Assembly: GCF_032337135.1 (NCBI RefSeq)
Contig: NZ_JAVXZZ010000001.1
Location: forward strand, 1,713,076 to 1,777,075
Reading direction: 5' to 3'
DNA length: 64,000 nucleotides
Origin: Allorhodoferax sp032337135
Lineage (GTDB): Bacteria; Pseudomonadota; Gammaproteobacteria; Burkholderiales; Burkholderiaceae_C
The translations under genes were made by a program, and so were the position numbers. Positions 17,041-26,276 of the stretch are shown in pieces. Under the pieces are notes generated by a model. It was given only the letters and a program-made list of their open reading frames with translations. It was not told the origin of the DNA and ran no database searches. Each line of letters starts with the position of its first letter. Positions within the stretch are counted from its first letter, which is position 1.

Positions 17041-18252
17041 TCAGGCCCCGCGAGCGCGGTCCGCATTGAACTGCTGTACGAAGGCGCCGAAGCGGCCGGC
17101 GTCCAGTGCATCGCGCACTTCCTGCATCAGGTTCAGGTAGTAGTGCAGGTTGTGGATGCTGGTGAGCATGGGGCCCAGCATTTCGCCGCAGCGGTCCAAG
17201 TGGTGCAGGTAGGCGCGCGAAAAGCCTGCCCGGCCACCGCTGTCCCAGCTCACACCACTGTCGCCAGCACAGGCGTAGCAGGTGCAGGTGGTGTCCAGCG
17301 GCTGCGGGTCGCTCTTGTGGCGGGCGTTGCGGATCTTCAGGTCGCCAAAGCGCGTGAACAGGGTGCCGTTGCGTGCGTTGCGCGTGGGCATCACGCAGTC
17401 GAACATGTCGATGCCGTTCTGCACCCCGGCAATCAGGTCTTCGGGTGTGCCCACGCCCATCAGGTAGTGCGGCTTGTGCTTGGGCAGCTTGGGGCCGATG
17501 TGTTTCAGCACCCGCATCATCTCGTCCTTGGGCTCGCCCACCGACAGGCCGCCGACGGCAATGCCGGGGAAGTCCAGTGCCTCCAGCCCGGCCAGCGATT
17601 CGTCGCGCAGGTGGGTGTGCATGCCACCCTGGACGATGCCGAACAGGGCGTTGGGGTTGTTCAGCCGGGCGAACTCGTCCTGGCAGCGCTTGGCCCAGCG
17701 CAGCGAGAGTTCCATGGAACTGCGCGCCTCGCGCTCAGTGGTGAGCTGGCCCTTGGTCTTGGGCTCCACTGAGAGGTAGGGCGTGCACTCGTCGAACTGC
17801 ATGACGATGTCGCTGTTGAGGATGGTCTGGATCTGCATGCTCACTTCGGGGGTGAGGAACAGCTTGTCGCCATTCACAGGAGAAGCGAACTTCACACCTT
17901 CTTCGGAAATCTTGCGCATCTGCCCCAGGCTCCAGACCTGAAAGCCCCCCGAATCGGTGAGGATGGGCTTGTCCCACTGCTCGAACTGGTGCAGCCCGCC
18001 GAACTTCTGCATCACGTCCAGCCCCGGGCGCATCCACAGGTGGAAGGTGTTGCCCAGGATGATCTGCGCGTTCATGTCCTTGAGGCTGCGCGGCATGACG
18101 CCCTTGACGGTGCCGTAGGTGCCCACGGGCATGAAGATGGGGGTCTGCACCACGCCATGGTTGAGCGTGAGCTTGCCGCGGCGGGCGTGCGAACCGAGGT
18201 AGCTGCCGTCAGCAGAGGCGGGGTCGTCTTTGAGCAGTTCGAATTTCAGCAT
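17041..18252 (-). CDS. tgt: Queuine tRNA-ribosyltransferase
   Basis: Exchanges guanine 34 of GUN-anticodon tRNAs for preQ1. 403 residues from the ATG at 18252; a TTG three codons upstream is less likely. The nucleophilic Asp lies in the family motif TRNARNGTLFT region (DCVMPTRNARNG) and the second catalytic Asp in LTDSGGFQVWSL (about 100-111). The zinc site CTCYACAGD, with a downstream His in HHLDRCGE, is intact. It is 12 nt downstream of queA on the same strand, the usual queA-tgt pair. Confidence 0.96.
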   Translation of the reverse strand: MLKFELLKDDPASADGSYLGSHARRGKLTLNHGVVQTPIFMPVGTYGTVKGVMPRSLKDMNAQIILGNTFHLWMRPGLDVMQKFGGLHQFEQWDKPILTDSGGFQVWSLGQMRKISEEGVKFASPVNGDKLFLTPEVSMQIQTILNSDIVMQFDECTPYLSVEPKTKGQLTTEREARSSMELSLRWAKRCQDEFARLNNPNALFGIVQGGMHTHLRDESLAGLEALDFPGIAVGGLSVGEPKDEMMRVLKHIGPKLPKHKPHYLMGVGTPEDLIAGVQNGIDMFDCVMPTRNARNGTLFTRFGDLKIRNARHKSDPQPLDTTCTCYACAGDSGVSWDSGGRAGFSRAYLHHLDRCGEMLGPMLTSIHNLHYYLNLMQEVRDALDAGRFGAFVQQFNADRARGA

Positions 18253-18264
18253 GGTCTTCAATGT

Positions 18265-19392
18265 TCAAGGGGCGGTGGTATTCGGTGGAGTGCGGCGCTG
18301 CAGCAACATGGAGTCGCCATAGCTGAAGAAGCGGTAGCCCTGGGCGATGGCGTGCCGGTACAGGCCCATGATGTGCTCGTATCCGGCAAAGGCGCTAACC
18401 AGCATCATCAGCGTGGATTTGGGCAAATGGAAGTTGGTGATGAGCAGGTCCACAACGCGCCACTCGAAGCCGGGGGTGATGAAGATGGCGGTGTCGCCAC
18501 TGGCCGAGCCGAACTTCGCCCAGCTCTCCAGCGTGCGCACGCTGGTGGTGCCCACGGCCACCACGCGGCCGCCGCGGGCGCGGCAGGCTGCAATGGCGTC
18601 TTGCGTGGCCTGCGGCACCTCATACCACTCGCTGTGCATCTGGTGCTCAGCAATGTTTTCGGTCTTCACCGGCTGGAAGGTGCCGGCGCCCACGTGCAGG
18701 GTGACAAAGGCACGCTCCACACCCAGGGCGTCGAGCTGGGCAAACAAGGCTTCGTCGAAGTGCAGGGCTGCGGTGGGCGCGGCCACGGCGCCGGGGTTCT
18801 TGGCGAACACGGTCTGGTAGCGAAGCAGGTCTTCTGCCGCTTCTTCCGGATTGCTGGCCCCGCCTTGTGGGCGCTCGATATAGGGCGGCAGCGGAATCTG
18901 GCCGTGGCGTTCCATCAGGGTGTAGGGGTTGTCACCGGCGCGGTTGAACAGGCGAAAGCGAAACAGCGGGCCGTCGGCATTCGGCCAGCGCCCCAAGAGC
19001 GTGGCGGAAAATCCGTCTTCACGCCCCGCGGCGCACACCAGCTTCAGGGTGGTGCCTACCGGTGGCTTCTTGCTCACGCGCACGTGGGCGGCGACCTCTT
19101 CGCCGCCAAGCACGCGCTCGATCAGCAGCTCGGCCTTGCCACCGGTGGGCTTCTCGCCCCACAGGCGCGCGTTGACCACCTTGGTGTCGTTGAACACCAG
19201 CAGGTCGCCTTTTCGCAAGAGGCCGGGCAGTTCTTTGAAGATGCGGTCTACCGGGGCGTCGGCGCGGCCATCGAGCAGGCGCGAGGCCGTGCGCTCGGGT
19301 GCGGGGTGCTGGGCGATGAGCTGCGGCGGTAGCTCGAAATCGAAGTCGGAAAGGGTAAAGGTGCGCGCGGCGGCGCCGGAATCAGGGTGCAT
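18265..19392 (-). CDS. queA: S-adenosylmethionine:tRNA ribosyltransferase-isomerase
   Basis: Converts preQ1 in tRNA to epoxyqueuosine using the ribosyl part of SAM. 375 residues from the ATG at 19392 (MHPDSGAAARTFTLSDFDFELP); the frame runs upstream but without family features. Family motifs: LIAQHPAPERTASRLL, FNDTKVVNARLWG, HVGAGTFQPVK and FITPGFEWRVVDLLITNFHLPKS (seen in parts). It is the first gene of the queA-tgt unit. A copy of the 57-nt dispersed repeat lies 98 nt upstream. Confidence 0.96.
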   Translation of the reverse strand: MHPDSGAAARTFTLSDFDFELPPQLIAQHPAPERTASRLLDGRADAPVDRIFKELPGLLRKGDLLVFNDTKVVNARLWGEKPTGGKAELLIERVLGGEEVAAHVRVSKKPPVGTTLKLVCAAGREDGFSATLLGRWPNADGPLFRFRLFNRAGDNPYTLMERHGQIPLPPYIERPQGGASNPEEAAEDLLRYQTVFAKNPGAVAAPTAALHFDEALFAQLDALGVERAFVTLHVGAGTFQPVKTENIAEHQMHSEWYEVPQATQDAIAACRARGGRVVAVGTTSVRTLESWAKFGSASGDTAIFITPGFEWRVVDLLITNFHLPKSTLMMLVSAFAGYEHIMGLYRHAIAQGYRFFSYGDSMLLQRRTPPNTTAP

Positions 19393-19489
19393 GCTGCTTG
19401 AGGGGGGAACAACCCCCGTGCCAAGTGGAAAGGGGGCGTATTGTCCCACGGGCAGCGCCGGGCCGGCATATCCGGAGTGTTATAGGTGC

Positions 19490-19546
19490 CATTTTGGCCT
19501 CTGGCCCGCGTATGCATTGCGTGAATAGCTAGCAAAACCATAGCGA
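19490..19546 (-). repeat. 57-nt dispersed repeat, copy R9 (intergenic)
   Basis: Reads on the minus strand. Matches the family anchors: TCGCTAT at positions 1-7, AGCT at 17-20, CGCA at 26-29, CGCGGGCC at 37-44, GAGGCCAAAA at 46-55. Lies between the divergent queA and recG genes, 34 nt before the recG start. Confidence 0.8.
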
Positions 19547-19580
19547 CTGCCGGTTGTCCGCTTTACGCCACAATCGCCCC

Positions 19581-21701
19581 ATGCCCCGCCGTGCAGCCGC
19601 CCCCGCCGACAAGACGCCGCCCGCCACCGCCCTATCCGTCACGGACAAGGCGCTGGCGCAGCTGGGCCTCACGCGCGACATCGACCTGGCGCTGCACCTG
19701 CCGCTGCGCTACGAGGACGAGACGCGCATCGTGCGTCTGGCCGACGCGCGCGAGGGTGATACGGTGCAGATCGAAGGGCAGGTCACGCGCTGCGACGTGC
19801 AGTACGGGGGCCGACGCCAGCTGGTGGTGACCATCAACGATGGCTCCGACACCTGCGTGCTGCGCTTCTTCCACTTCTACCCCTCGCAGCAGAAGGCGCT
19901 GGCGGTGGGCAAGCGCATCCGCGCACGTGGCGAGCTCAAGGGCGGCTTCATGGGCTGGACCATGCTGCACCCGCACACCCGGCCCGCCGAAGGCGACCTG
20001 CCCAAGGCACTGACGCCTGTGTACCCCACGGTGGCGGGCCTGTCGCAGACGGTGTTGCGCAAGGCGATCCTGGCGGGGCTGGCGCGGGCCGACCTGTCCG
20101 ACACCTTCGAACCCGGTGACCTGCAAGCCTTCAGCGAGGCGCACCGTTTGTGGACCCTGCACGGCGCACTGCAGTTCCTGCACCACCCCACGCCCGATGT
20201 GTCGCTCGATACCCTGCACGACCACAGCCACCCGGCCTGGCAGCGGCTCAAGGCCGAGGAGCTGCTGGCGCAGCAGCTGAGCCAGTTGCAGAGCCGGCGT
20301 GAACGCGCCCGGCTGGTGGCACCGCAGCTCATCGTGCATGTGGAAAAGGAAGCCCTGCACGAGCGCCTGCTCAAGAACCTGCCCTTCGCGCTGACCGGCG
20401 CGCAGGCGCGGGTCACCGAGGAAATCGCCCAGGACATGGCACGCCATGTGCCCATGCACCGCCTGCTGCAGGGCGACGTGGGCGCGGGCAAGACCGTGGT
20501 GGCGGCCTTGTCGGCGGCGGTGTGCATCGACTCGGGCTGGCAGTGCGCACTCATGGCGCCGACCGAAATCCTGGCGCAGCAGCATTTCCGCAAGCTGCTG
20601 GGTTGGCTGGAGCCTTTGGGCATCCGCACGGTTTGGCTCATCGGCAACCAGAAGGCCAAGGAGCGCCGCGAAGCGCTGCAGAGCATTGCCAGTGGTGAGG
20701 CCCAGCTGGTGGTGGGCACCCACGCCATGATCCAGGACAAGGTGCAGTTCTGCAACCTGGGCCTGGCCATCATCGACGAGCAGCACCGCTTCGGCGTGGC
20801 CCAGCGCCTGGCCCTCAAGCGCAAGCTCGAACACGACGGCATGGAGCCCCACCTGTTGATGATGACGGCCACGCCCATTCCGCGCACCCTGGCCATGAGC
20901 TACTACGCCGACCTGGACGTGTCCACCATCGACGAACTGCCCCCGGGGCGCACGCCCGTCGTGACCCGCGTGCTGCACGAAGCCCGCCGTCTGGACGTGA
21001 TGGAGCGCATCCGCGCCCAGGTGGCCCAAGGGCGGCAGGTGTACTGGGTGTGCCCGCTCATCGAGGAAAGCGAAGCGCTGGACCTGAGCAACGCCACCCA
21101 CACCCACATCGAACTGGTGGACGCGATGGCCGGGGTGAACCTGCCCGACGGCAGCCCCGCGCTGGTGGGCCTTCTGCACTCGCGCATGCCGGCCGACGAG
21201 AAAAAGGCGGTGATGGATGGCTTTACCCAGGGCCATATCGGCGTGCTGGTCAGCACCACGGTCATCGAGGTGGGGGTGGACGTACCCAATGCCTCGCTCA
21301 TGGTGATCGAGAACGCGCAGCGTTTTGGCCTGAGCCAACTGCACCAGCTGCGCGGCCGGGTGGGGCGCGGTGCGGCGGCTTCGGCCTGCGTGCTGCTGTA
21401 CTCCACCGGCGACGCACCGCGCCTGAGCGAGACCGCCCGTGAGCGCCTCAAGGCCATGGCCGACACCAACGACGGTTTCGAGATCGCCCGGCGCGACCTG
21501 GAGATTCGCGGCCCGGGTGAGTTTCTGGGCGCGCGCCAGTCGGGCGACGCCATGCTGCGCTTTGCCGATCTCACGCAGGACCAGGCCCTGCTCGACTGGG
21601 CCCGTGCAGAAGCGCCGAAAATGCTGGACCGACACCCCCAACTGGCGCGCAAGCATGTCGAGCGCTGGCTGGGTGGTAAGGCCGAGTTCCTGAAGGCCTG
21701 A
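19581..21701 (+). CDS. recG: ATP-dependent DNA helicase RecG
   Basis: Branch-migration helicase that remodels stalled forks and Holliday junctions. 706 residues from the ATG at 19581; a TTG nine codons upstream is the alternative. The N-terminal wedge/OB part contains LHLPLRYEDETRIV and FFHFYPSQQKALAVGKR. Helicase motifs: LQGDVGAGKTVVAALSA (Walker A, about 305), IIDEQHRFGVAQR (DEQH box, about 410), MTATPIPRTLAM, and the motif VI region QLHQLRGRVGRG (about 590). Upstream of oxyR, an arrangement seen in other proteobacteria. Confidence 0.96.
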   Translation: MPRRAAAPADKTPPATALSVTDKALAQLGLTRDIDLALHLPLRYEDETRIVRLADAREGDTVQIEGQVTRCDVQYGGRRQLVVTINDGSDTCVLRFFHFYPSQQKALAVGKRIRARGELKGGFMGWTMLHPHTRPAEGDLPKALTPVYPTVAGLSQTVLRKAILAGLARADLSDTFEPGDLQAFSEAHRLWTLHGALQFLHHPTPDVSLDTLHDHSHPAWQRLKAEELLAQQLSQLQSRRERARLVAPQLIVHVEKEALHERLLKNLPFALTGAQARVTEEIAQDMARHVPMHRLLQGDVGAGKTVVAALSAAVCIDSGWQCALMAPTEILAQQHFRKLLGWLEPLGIRTVWLIGNQKAKERREALQSIASGEAQLVVGTHAMIQDKVQFCNLGLAIIDEQHRFGVAQRLALKRKLEHDGMEPHLLMMTATPIPRTLAMSYYADLDVSTIDELPPGRTPVVTRVLHEARRLDVMERIRAQVAQGRQVYWVCPLIEESEALDLSNATHTHIELVDAMAGVNLPDGSPALVGLLHSRMPADEKKAVMDGFTQGHIGVLVSTTVIEVGVDVPNASLMVIENAQRFGLSQLHQLRGRVGRGAAASACVLLYSTGDAPRLSETARERLKAMADTNDGFEIARRDLEIRGPGEFLGARQSGDAMLRFADLTQDQALLDWARAEAPKMLDRHPQLARKHVERWLGGKAEFLKA

Positions 21702-21709
21702 TGGATGGT

Positions 21710-21766
21710 AGAAGTGGCATCTAGACCGCGTGAATATTGCGCCTGAAGCTATTGAAGTTGTAGCGA
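21710..21766 (-). repeat. 57-nt dispersed repeat, copy R10 (intergenic)
   Basis: Reads on the minus strand: TCGCTAC at 1-7, ATAGCT at 15-20, GCGCA at 25-29, ACGCGGTCTAGATGCC at 36-51. Occupies the gap between the recG stop and the GTG start of the SRPBCC gene, ending beside that gene's ribosome-binding site AAAGGA. Confidence 0.75.
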
Positions 21767-21778
21767 AAGGAGTCTCCC

Positions 21779-22261
21779 GTGAAACCCCTGAAATTGCATC
21801 CCAACCCGGAATTGAACCTGTTGCTGGAACGCACCGTGCCGCTGACCCTGCACGAGGTCTGGGCCGCCTGGACCGACCCCGAGCACCTAGTGCACTGGTT
21901 CTGCCCCAAGCCCTGGCAGACGATTGCCTGCGAAATCGACCTGCGCCCCGGCGGCGTGTTCCAGACCGTGATGCGTGGCCCCGAAGGCCAGGAACACGGT
22001 TCTGCAGGCTGCTTTCTGGAGGTGGTGCACCTGCACCGCCTGGTCTGGACCGATGCGCTGGGCCCGGGCTACCGCCCCAACGCCAAGCCATTCATGACGG
22101 GGACGCTCACCTTTGACCAGGTCGATGGGGGCGTGCGCTACCGTGCGGTGGCCCAGCACGCCGACGCGGCGACCAGGCAGCAGCACGAGGCCATGGGCTT
22201 TCACCAGGGCTGGGGCATTGCACTGGACCAGCTGGTGGCCTACATGCAGTCGCGGCGGTAG
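21779..22261 (+). CDS. SRPBCC (AHSA1-type) domain protein
   Basis: 160 residues from a GTG at 21779 behind AAAGGAG. The AHSA1/START-like fold is shown by ERTVPLTLHEVWAAWTDPEHLVHWFCPKPW (in parts), IDLRPGGVFQTVM and the C-terminal helix HEAMGFHQGWGIALDQLVAYM. Members bind small hydrophobic ligands or act as stress-linked co-chaperones; bacterial ones mostly have no assigned role. It lies between recG and oxyR on the same strand, 12 nt before oxyR. Confidence 0.85.
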   Translation: MKPLKLHPNPELNLLLERTVPLTLHEVWAAWTDPEHLVHWFCPKPWQTIACEIDLRPGGVFQTVMRGPEGQEHGSAGCFLEVVHLHRLVWTDALGPGYRPNAKPFMTGTLTFDQVDGGVRYRAVAQHADAATRQQHEAMGFHQGWGIALDQLVAYMQSRR

Positions 22262-22273
22262 CACAATCCCCCC

Positions 22274-23233
22274 ATGACCCTGACCGAACTCAAATACATC
22301 GTGGCCGTGGCACGTGAGCGCCATTTCGGCAAGGCGGCCGACGCCTGCTTCGTGTCTCAGCCCACGCTGTCGGTGGCGGTGAAGAAGCTCGAAGAAGAAC
22401 TGGACGTGAAGCTGTTCGAGCGCAGCGCCGGTGACATTGCCGTCACACCCCTGGGCGAAGAGATCGTGCGCCAGGCGCAGAGCGTGCTGGAGCAGGCCGC
22501 CGCCATCAAGGACATTGCCAAGCGCGGCAAGGACCCGCTGGCTGGGCCGCTGAAGCTGGGCGTGATCTACACCATTGCCCCCTACCTGCTGCCCGAACTG
22601 GTGCGCAACGTGATCGCGCGCACGCCGCAGATGCCGCTGATGCTGCAGGAGAATTTCACCGTCAAGCTCATGGAGATGCTGCGCAACGGCGAGATCGACT
22701 GCGCCGTCCTGGCCGAACCCTTTCCCGACGCGGGCTTGGCCGTGGCGCCGCTGTATGACGAGCCCTTCTACGCTGCGGTGCCCAGCACCCACCCACTGGC
22801 GGCGCTGGACAGCGTGACCGCCGACATGCTCAAGAAGGAAACCATGCTGTTGCTGGGCAATGGCCACTGCTTCCGCGACCATGTGCTTGAAGTCTGCCCC
22901 GAGTTCGCAAGGTTTTCCAGCGATGCCGAAGGCATACGCCGCAGCTTCGAGGGCTCGTCGCTGGAGACCATCAAGCACATGGTGGCGGCTGGCATGGGTG
23001 TGACCCTGGTGCCACGCTTGAGTGTGCCGGCTGAGGCGCTGGGTGGCAAGAAGCGCAAGGGCACCGAGCCCTACGTGAAATACCTGCCGGTGCAGGACGC
23101 CGCTGGCAGCCCGCCACCCACGCGACGCATCGTGCTGGTGTGGCGCAAGAGCTTCACGCGCTTCGAGGCCATTGCCGCCTTGCGCAACGCCATCTACGCC
23201 TGCAAGCTCGACGGCGTACAGCGCCTGACCTGA
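22274..23233 (+). CDS. oxyR: Hydrogen-peroxide sensing LysR regulator OxyR
   Basis: 319 residues. The winged helix (about 1-60: MTLTELKYIVAVARERHFGKAADACFVSQPTLS in parts) matches OxyR. The redox cysteines are in GHCFRDHVLEVCPEF, spaced nine residues apart as in Escherichia coli OxyR C199 and C208, so disulfide-based peroxide sensing should work. The C-terminal TIKHMVAAGMGVTLVPRLSV is also typical. Third gene after recG and the SRPBCC gene; co-transcription is plausible. Confidence 0.94.
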   Translation: MTLTELKYIVAVARERHFGKAADACFVSQPTLSVAVKKLEEELDVKLFERSAGDIAVTPLGEEIVRQAQSVLEQAAAIKDIAKRGKDPLAGPLKLGVIYTIAPYLLPELVRNVIARTPQMPLMLQENFTVKLMEMLRNGEIDCAVLAEPFPDAGLAVAPLYDEPFYAAVPSTHPLAALDSVTADMLKKETMLLLGNGHCFRDHVLEVCPEFARFSSDAEGIRRSFEGSSLETIKHMVAAGMGVTLVPRLSVPAEALGGKKRKGTEPYVKYLPVQDAAGSPPPTRRIVLVWRKSFTRFEAIAALRNAIYACKLDGVQRLT

Positions 23234-23239
23234 TGCCTA

Positions 23240-23296
23240 TTGCTATGAAAAGAGAAGCTGCTTGCGCAGTATTTATGCGAGCTGAAGCACGATTTT
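23240..23296 (+). repeat. 57-nt dispersed repeat, copy R2 (intergenic)
   Basis: Plus-strand orientation: TTGCTATG at 1-8, AAGCTGCTTGCGCA at 16-29, TGCGAGCTGA at 37-46. Fills most of the 79-bp gap between oxyR and ubiA. Confidence 0.85.
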
Positions 23297-23312
23297 TCTT
23301 GTAGTTTTCCCT

Positions 23313-24200
23313 ATGAGTGCACGTTTTTCCCTGTATCTGAACCTGATCCGCTGGGACCGACCCGCCGGCTGGCTGCTGCTGCTGTGGCCCACGCTGGGCG
23401 CGCTGTGGCTGGCCGCTGGGGGCTTTCCCGGTTGGCACCTGCTGGCCGTCTTCACCCTGGGAACCATCCTCATGCGCAGCGCCGGCTGCTGCATCAATGA
23501 CGTGGCCGATGTCGACTTCGACCGCCACGTCAAGCGCACGGCGCAGCGCCCGGTTACCAGCGGCGCGGTGTCGGTGCGCGAGGCGCTGGCCGTGGGTGCG
23601 GTGTTGGCGCTGGCGGCCTTTGTGCTGGTGCTCACCTGCAACGCACTCACCATCGCGCTGTCGTTCGCGGCCCTGGCCGTCACGCTGGTCTACCCCTACG
23701 CCAAACGCCATGTGTCCATGCCGCAGGCGGTGCTGGGCGTGGCCTTCAGCTTCGGCATTCCCATGGCCTTCGCCGCCGTGCGCGGCGGCAGCGAAGTCAG
23801 CCTGGCTGCGCTGAACGCCGCCGTGCCGTGGCAGGCGTGGGTGCTGATGCTCGGCAACCTGTTCTGGGTGCTGGCCTACGACACCGAGTACGCCATGGTG
23901 GACCGCGACGATGACCTCAAGATCGGCATGAAGACCTCGGCCATCACGCTGGGGCGATTCGATGTCGCCGCCATCATGGCGTTCTACGCGCTGTACCTGG
24001 CAATCACCACGGCGGTGCTTGCCTCCCTGGGGCTGACGGGCGGGGTCTGGTGGCTGGCGGTGGTGGCCGCGGCGGCACAGGTGGCATGGCATTACCGGCT
24101 GATCCGCGAGCGCTCGCGCGAGGGATGTTTCCGGGCATTCCGCGAGAACCACTGGTTGGGGTTCGGCATCTTCCTGGGAGTTGCGCTGGCGCTTGTTTAG
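23313..24200 (+). CDS. ubiA: 4-hydroxybenzoate octaprenyltransferase
   Basis: Membrane prenyltransferase of ubiquinone synthesis. 295 residues, about eight to nine hydrophobic helices. The two Asp-rich motifs that bind Mg-pyrophosphate are NDVADVDFDRHVKRT (about 64-78) and YDTEYAMVDRDDDLKIGMKT (about 190-209). N-terminal LIRWDRPAGWLLLLWPT is conserved. Start at the ATG 23313, soon after repeat copy R2. No other ubi gene is adjacent. Confidence 0.95.
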   Translation: MSARFSLYLNLIRWDRPAGWLLLLWPTLGALWLAAGGFPGWHLLAVFTLGTILMRSAGCCINDVADVDFDRHVKRTAQRPVTSGAVSVREALAVGAVLALAAFVLVLTCNALTIALSFAALAVTLVYPYAKRHVSMPQAVLGVAFSFGIPMAFAAVRGGSEVSLAALNAAVPWQAWVLMLGNLFWVLAYDTEYAMVDRDDDLKIGMKTSAITLGRFDVAAIMAFYALYLAITTAVLASLGLTGGVWWLAVVAAAAQVAWHYRLIRERSREGCFRAFRENHWLGFGIFLGVALALV

Positions 24201-24229
24201 CGTAGGATGGGGGCGTATCCACCTGCACG

Positions 24230-26128
24230 ATGGACATGAGCGACCCCCTCGACCTGCACGCTGCCGAAACCCGCGCCTTGCGGGCACGCCGACTGGTGCA
24301 GATCGCCCTGCTGGTCATGGTCGCAATGGCGATCGCAATGGTTTTCTATGCGATCAAAGGTAGCTGGCAGGTCGTTACTCCCTTGGTTGTTGGTGTGTTC
24401 TGCATGGCAGGGTGCCTGTGGCTCAACGCGCGTGGGCATACGGATGCGGCCAATGATGTGCTGATCAGCGCGGTCACGTTGTCCATGTATTCGCTGGTGT
24501 GGGTCGCCGAAGGACTGCACGATGCGGCCTTGTTCACCTTCCCGGTGCTGCTGATCCTCGGGGGCTTGCTTCTGCGCCCCCTTGCTTTCGGTGTTCTGCT
24601 GGCATCGCAGATTGCCTTTCTGGTCATTCTGACCATGGCGACAGAGGTATGGGGTTGGCGGGTGGATGCCACGTCAAGCAGCAACTTCGAATTGCTGCGC
24701 GATGTGAGCATGATTCTGCTGGTGGGCGGGGTGGCCGTCGGTCTGGTGGTCGCGGACCTGCACCGCTTGCTGGCGCATCTGCGCCTGCAGGTCCAGCAGC
24801 AGGATGTCGCCCAGAAGGAGTTGACCTACCTGTCGCAGCACGACGGTCTTACCGGCTTGCCCAATCGCGCCATGGGGCGCCAGATGCTGGGACAGGCCAT
24901 CGAGCACGCAGCGCGCCGCAATTTGGGCGTGGCCTTGCTGTTCGTCGATCTGGACCACTTCAAGCATGTCAACGACACGCTCGGGCACGATGCCGGCGAT
25001 GAGTTCCTGCGCAAGATTGCACTGCGCTTGTCGGCCGCCGTCCGGGGTGCGGACATCGTCGCGCGCCACGGCGGCGACGAGTTCACCATGGCGCTGACGG
25101 ATGTGGCGGATGCGCAGGACGCGTCCACCGTGGCGGCCAACGTGCTGCGCAGCCTGGCCGAACCGATCGTCATCAAGGGGCATGAACTGCAGGCAGGGTG
25201 CTCCATCGGCGTGGCGCTGTTTCCGCAGGATGGCAAGGACTATGCGTCACTGCTGCGCGCGGCAGACATCGCCATGTACCAGGCCAAGGAAAGCGGGCGC
25301 AACGCCTTTCGGTTCTACAGCGAGGAGATGAACGCCCAGCACCAGCATGCCATGACCATGGCCAGTGAGTTGCGGTCGGCTCTGGCGCGTGACGAGTTCG
25401 TGCTGCACTACCAACCGATTGTGTGTCTGGCCGATGGACACCTGCTGGGCGCCGAGGCGCTGGTACGTTGGCAGCATCCTACCCGGGGACTGTTGGCACC
25501 GGACCAGTTTATTGCGGCAGCGGAAAAGTCCGGGCTCATCGTCGACCTGGGGCAATGGGTGTTGCTGGCTGCGTGCAGGCAGATGCGGGCTTGGCAAGTT
25601 TCCGGTCTGACCGGGCTGGTAGTGGCCGTCAATCTGTCGCCCGTGCAGTTTCGCCGTGGCGAGGTCGATGCCGTCGTGGCGCAGGCGCTGCAGGAAACCG
25701 GCTTGCCGCCGGAAGCGCTCGAGCTGGAAATCGTCGAGTCCACGCTGATCGATGACACCGAGAGTTTCATCGTCGCGCTGGGACGCATCAAGGCGCTGGG
25801 TGTTCGCATCGCGATCGACGACTTCGGTACCGGCTATTCCAACCTGGCCTACCTGCAGCGCTTTGCTGTGGACAAGCTCAAGATCGACCGTAGTTTCGTG
25901 ATGCATGTCTCCAGCGACCCGCAGCAGCGCGCCCTGGTCGAGGCCATCGTGCAGATGGCACGCAGCCTCTCGTTGACCACCACGGCCGAAGGCATCGAGG
26001 ACGAAGCGGTGCGCCAGTTGCTGCTGGGGCTGGGCTGTGTCCAGGGGCAGGGCTACCACTTTGCCCGCCCCCTGTCGGTGGCCGATTTCGAGGCCTACGC
26101 CCGCCATCAGGTGCCCGCTCGCGGCTGA
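24230..26128 (+). CDS. Membrane GGDEF-EAL protein (diguanylate cyclase/phosphodiesterase)
   Basis: 632 residues controlling c-di-GMP. Five to six membrane helices (about 24-175) form an uncharacterised sensor, followed by a short coiled coil. The GGDEF domain (about 200-360) has an intact HGGDEF active site and an RxxD inhibitory site (RGAD) five residues before it. The EAL domain (about 375-625) keeps GAEALVRW, NLSP, EIVEST, IDDFGTGYSNL, and the Lys of DKLKIDRSF and TTAEGIED. Both halves therefore look catalytically competent, and which one dominates must be tested. Single gene, 30 nt after ubiA. Confidence 0.92.
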   Translation: MDMSDPLDLHAAETRALRARRLVQIALLVMVAMAIAMVFYAIKGSWQVVTPLVVGVFCMAGCLWLNARGHTDAANDVLISAVTLSMYSLVWVAEGLHDAALFTFPVLLILGGLLLRPLAFGVLLASQIAFLVILTMATEVWGWRVDATSSSNFELLRDVSMILLVGGVAVGLVVADLHRLLAHLRLQVQQQDVAQKELTYLSQHDGLTGLPNRAMGRQMLGQAIEHAARRNLGVALLFVDLDHFKHVNDTLGHDAGDEFLRKIALRLSAAVRGADIVARHGGDEFTMALTDVADAQDASTVAANVLRSLAEPIVIKGHELQAGCSIGVALFPQDGKDYASLLRAADIAMYQAKESGRNAFRFYSEEMNAQHQHAMTMASELRSALARDEFVLHYQPIVCLADGHLLGAEALVRWQHPTRGLLAPDQFIAAAEKSGLIVDLGQWVLLAACRQMRAWQVSGLTGLVVAVNLSPVQFRRGEVDAVVAQALQETGLPPEALELEIVESTLIDDTESFIVALGRIKALGVRIAIDDFGTGYSNLAYLQRFAVDKLKIDRSFVMHVSSDPQQRALVEAIVQMARSLSLTTTAEGIEDEAVRQLLLGLGCVQGQGYHFARPLSVADFEAYARHQVPARG

Positions 26129-26276
26129 CGCAGGCGTCGCGCCGATGTGCAGGAAAAGCCTCTGCGCAGTCGCTTCCCGCCCGGGGCCGGGCGGTGAGAC
26201 CCTGCGCAGGCGGGGACAGGCGCAGCCGCATTACCATCCGCTCCTGCTTCCAACCATGCAAAGGATTGCGCTCACC

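Noticed and set aside
19632..22091. 819-codon open frame on the minus strand
   Set aside because: Shadow of recG; its translation is His/Gln/Arg-rich with no domain.
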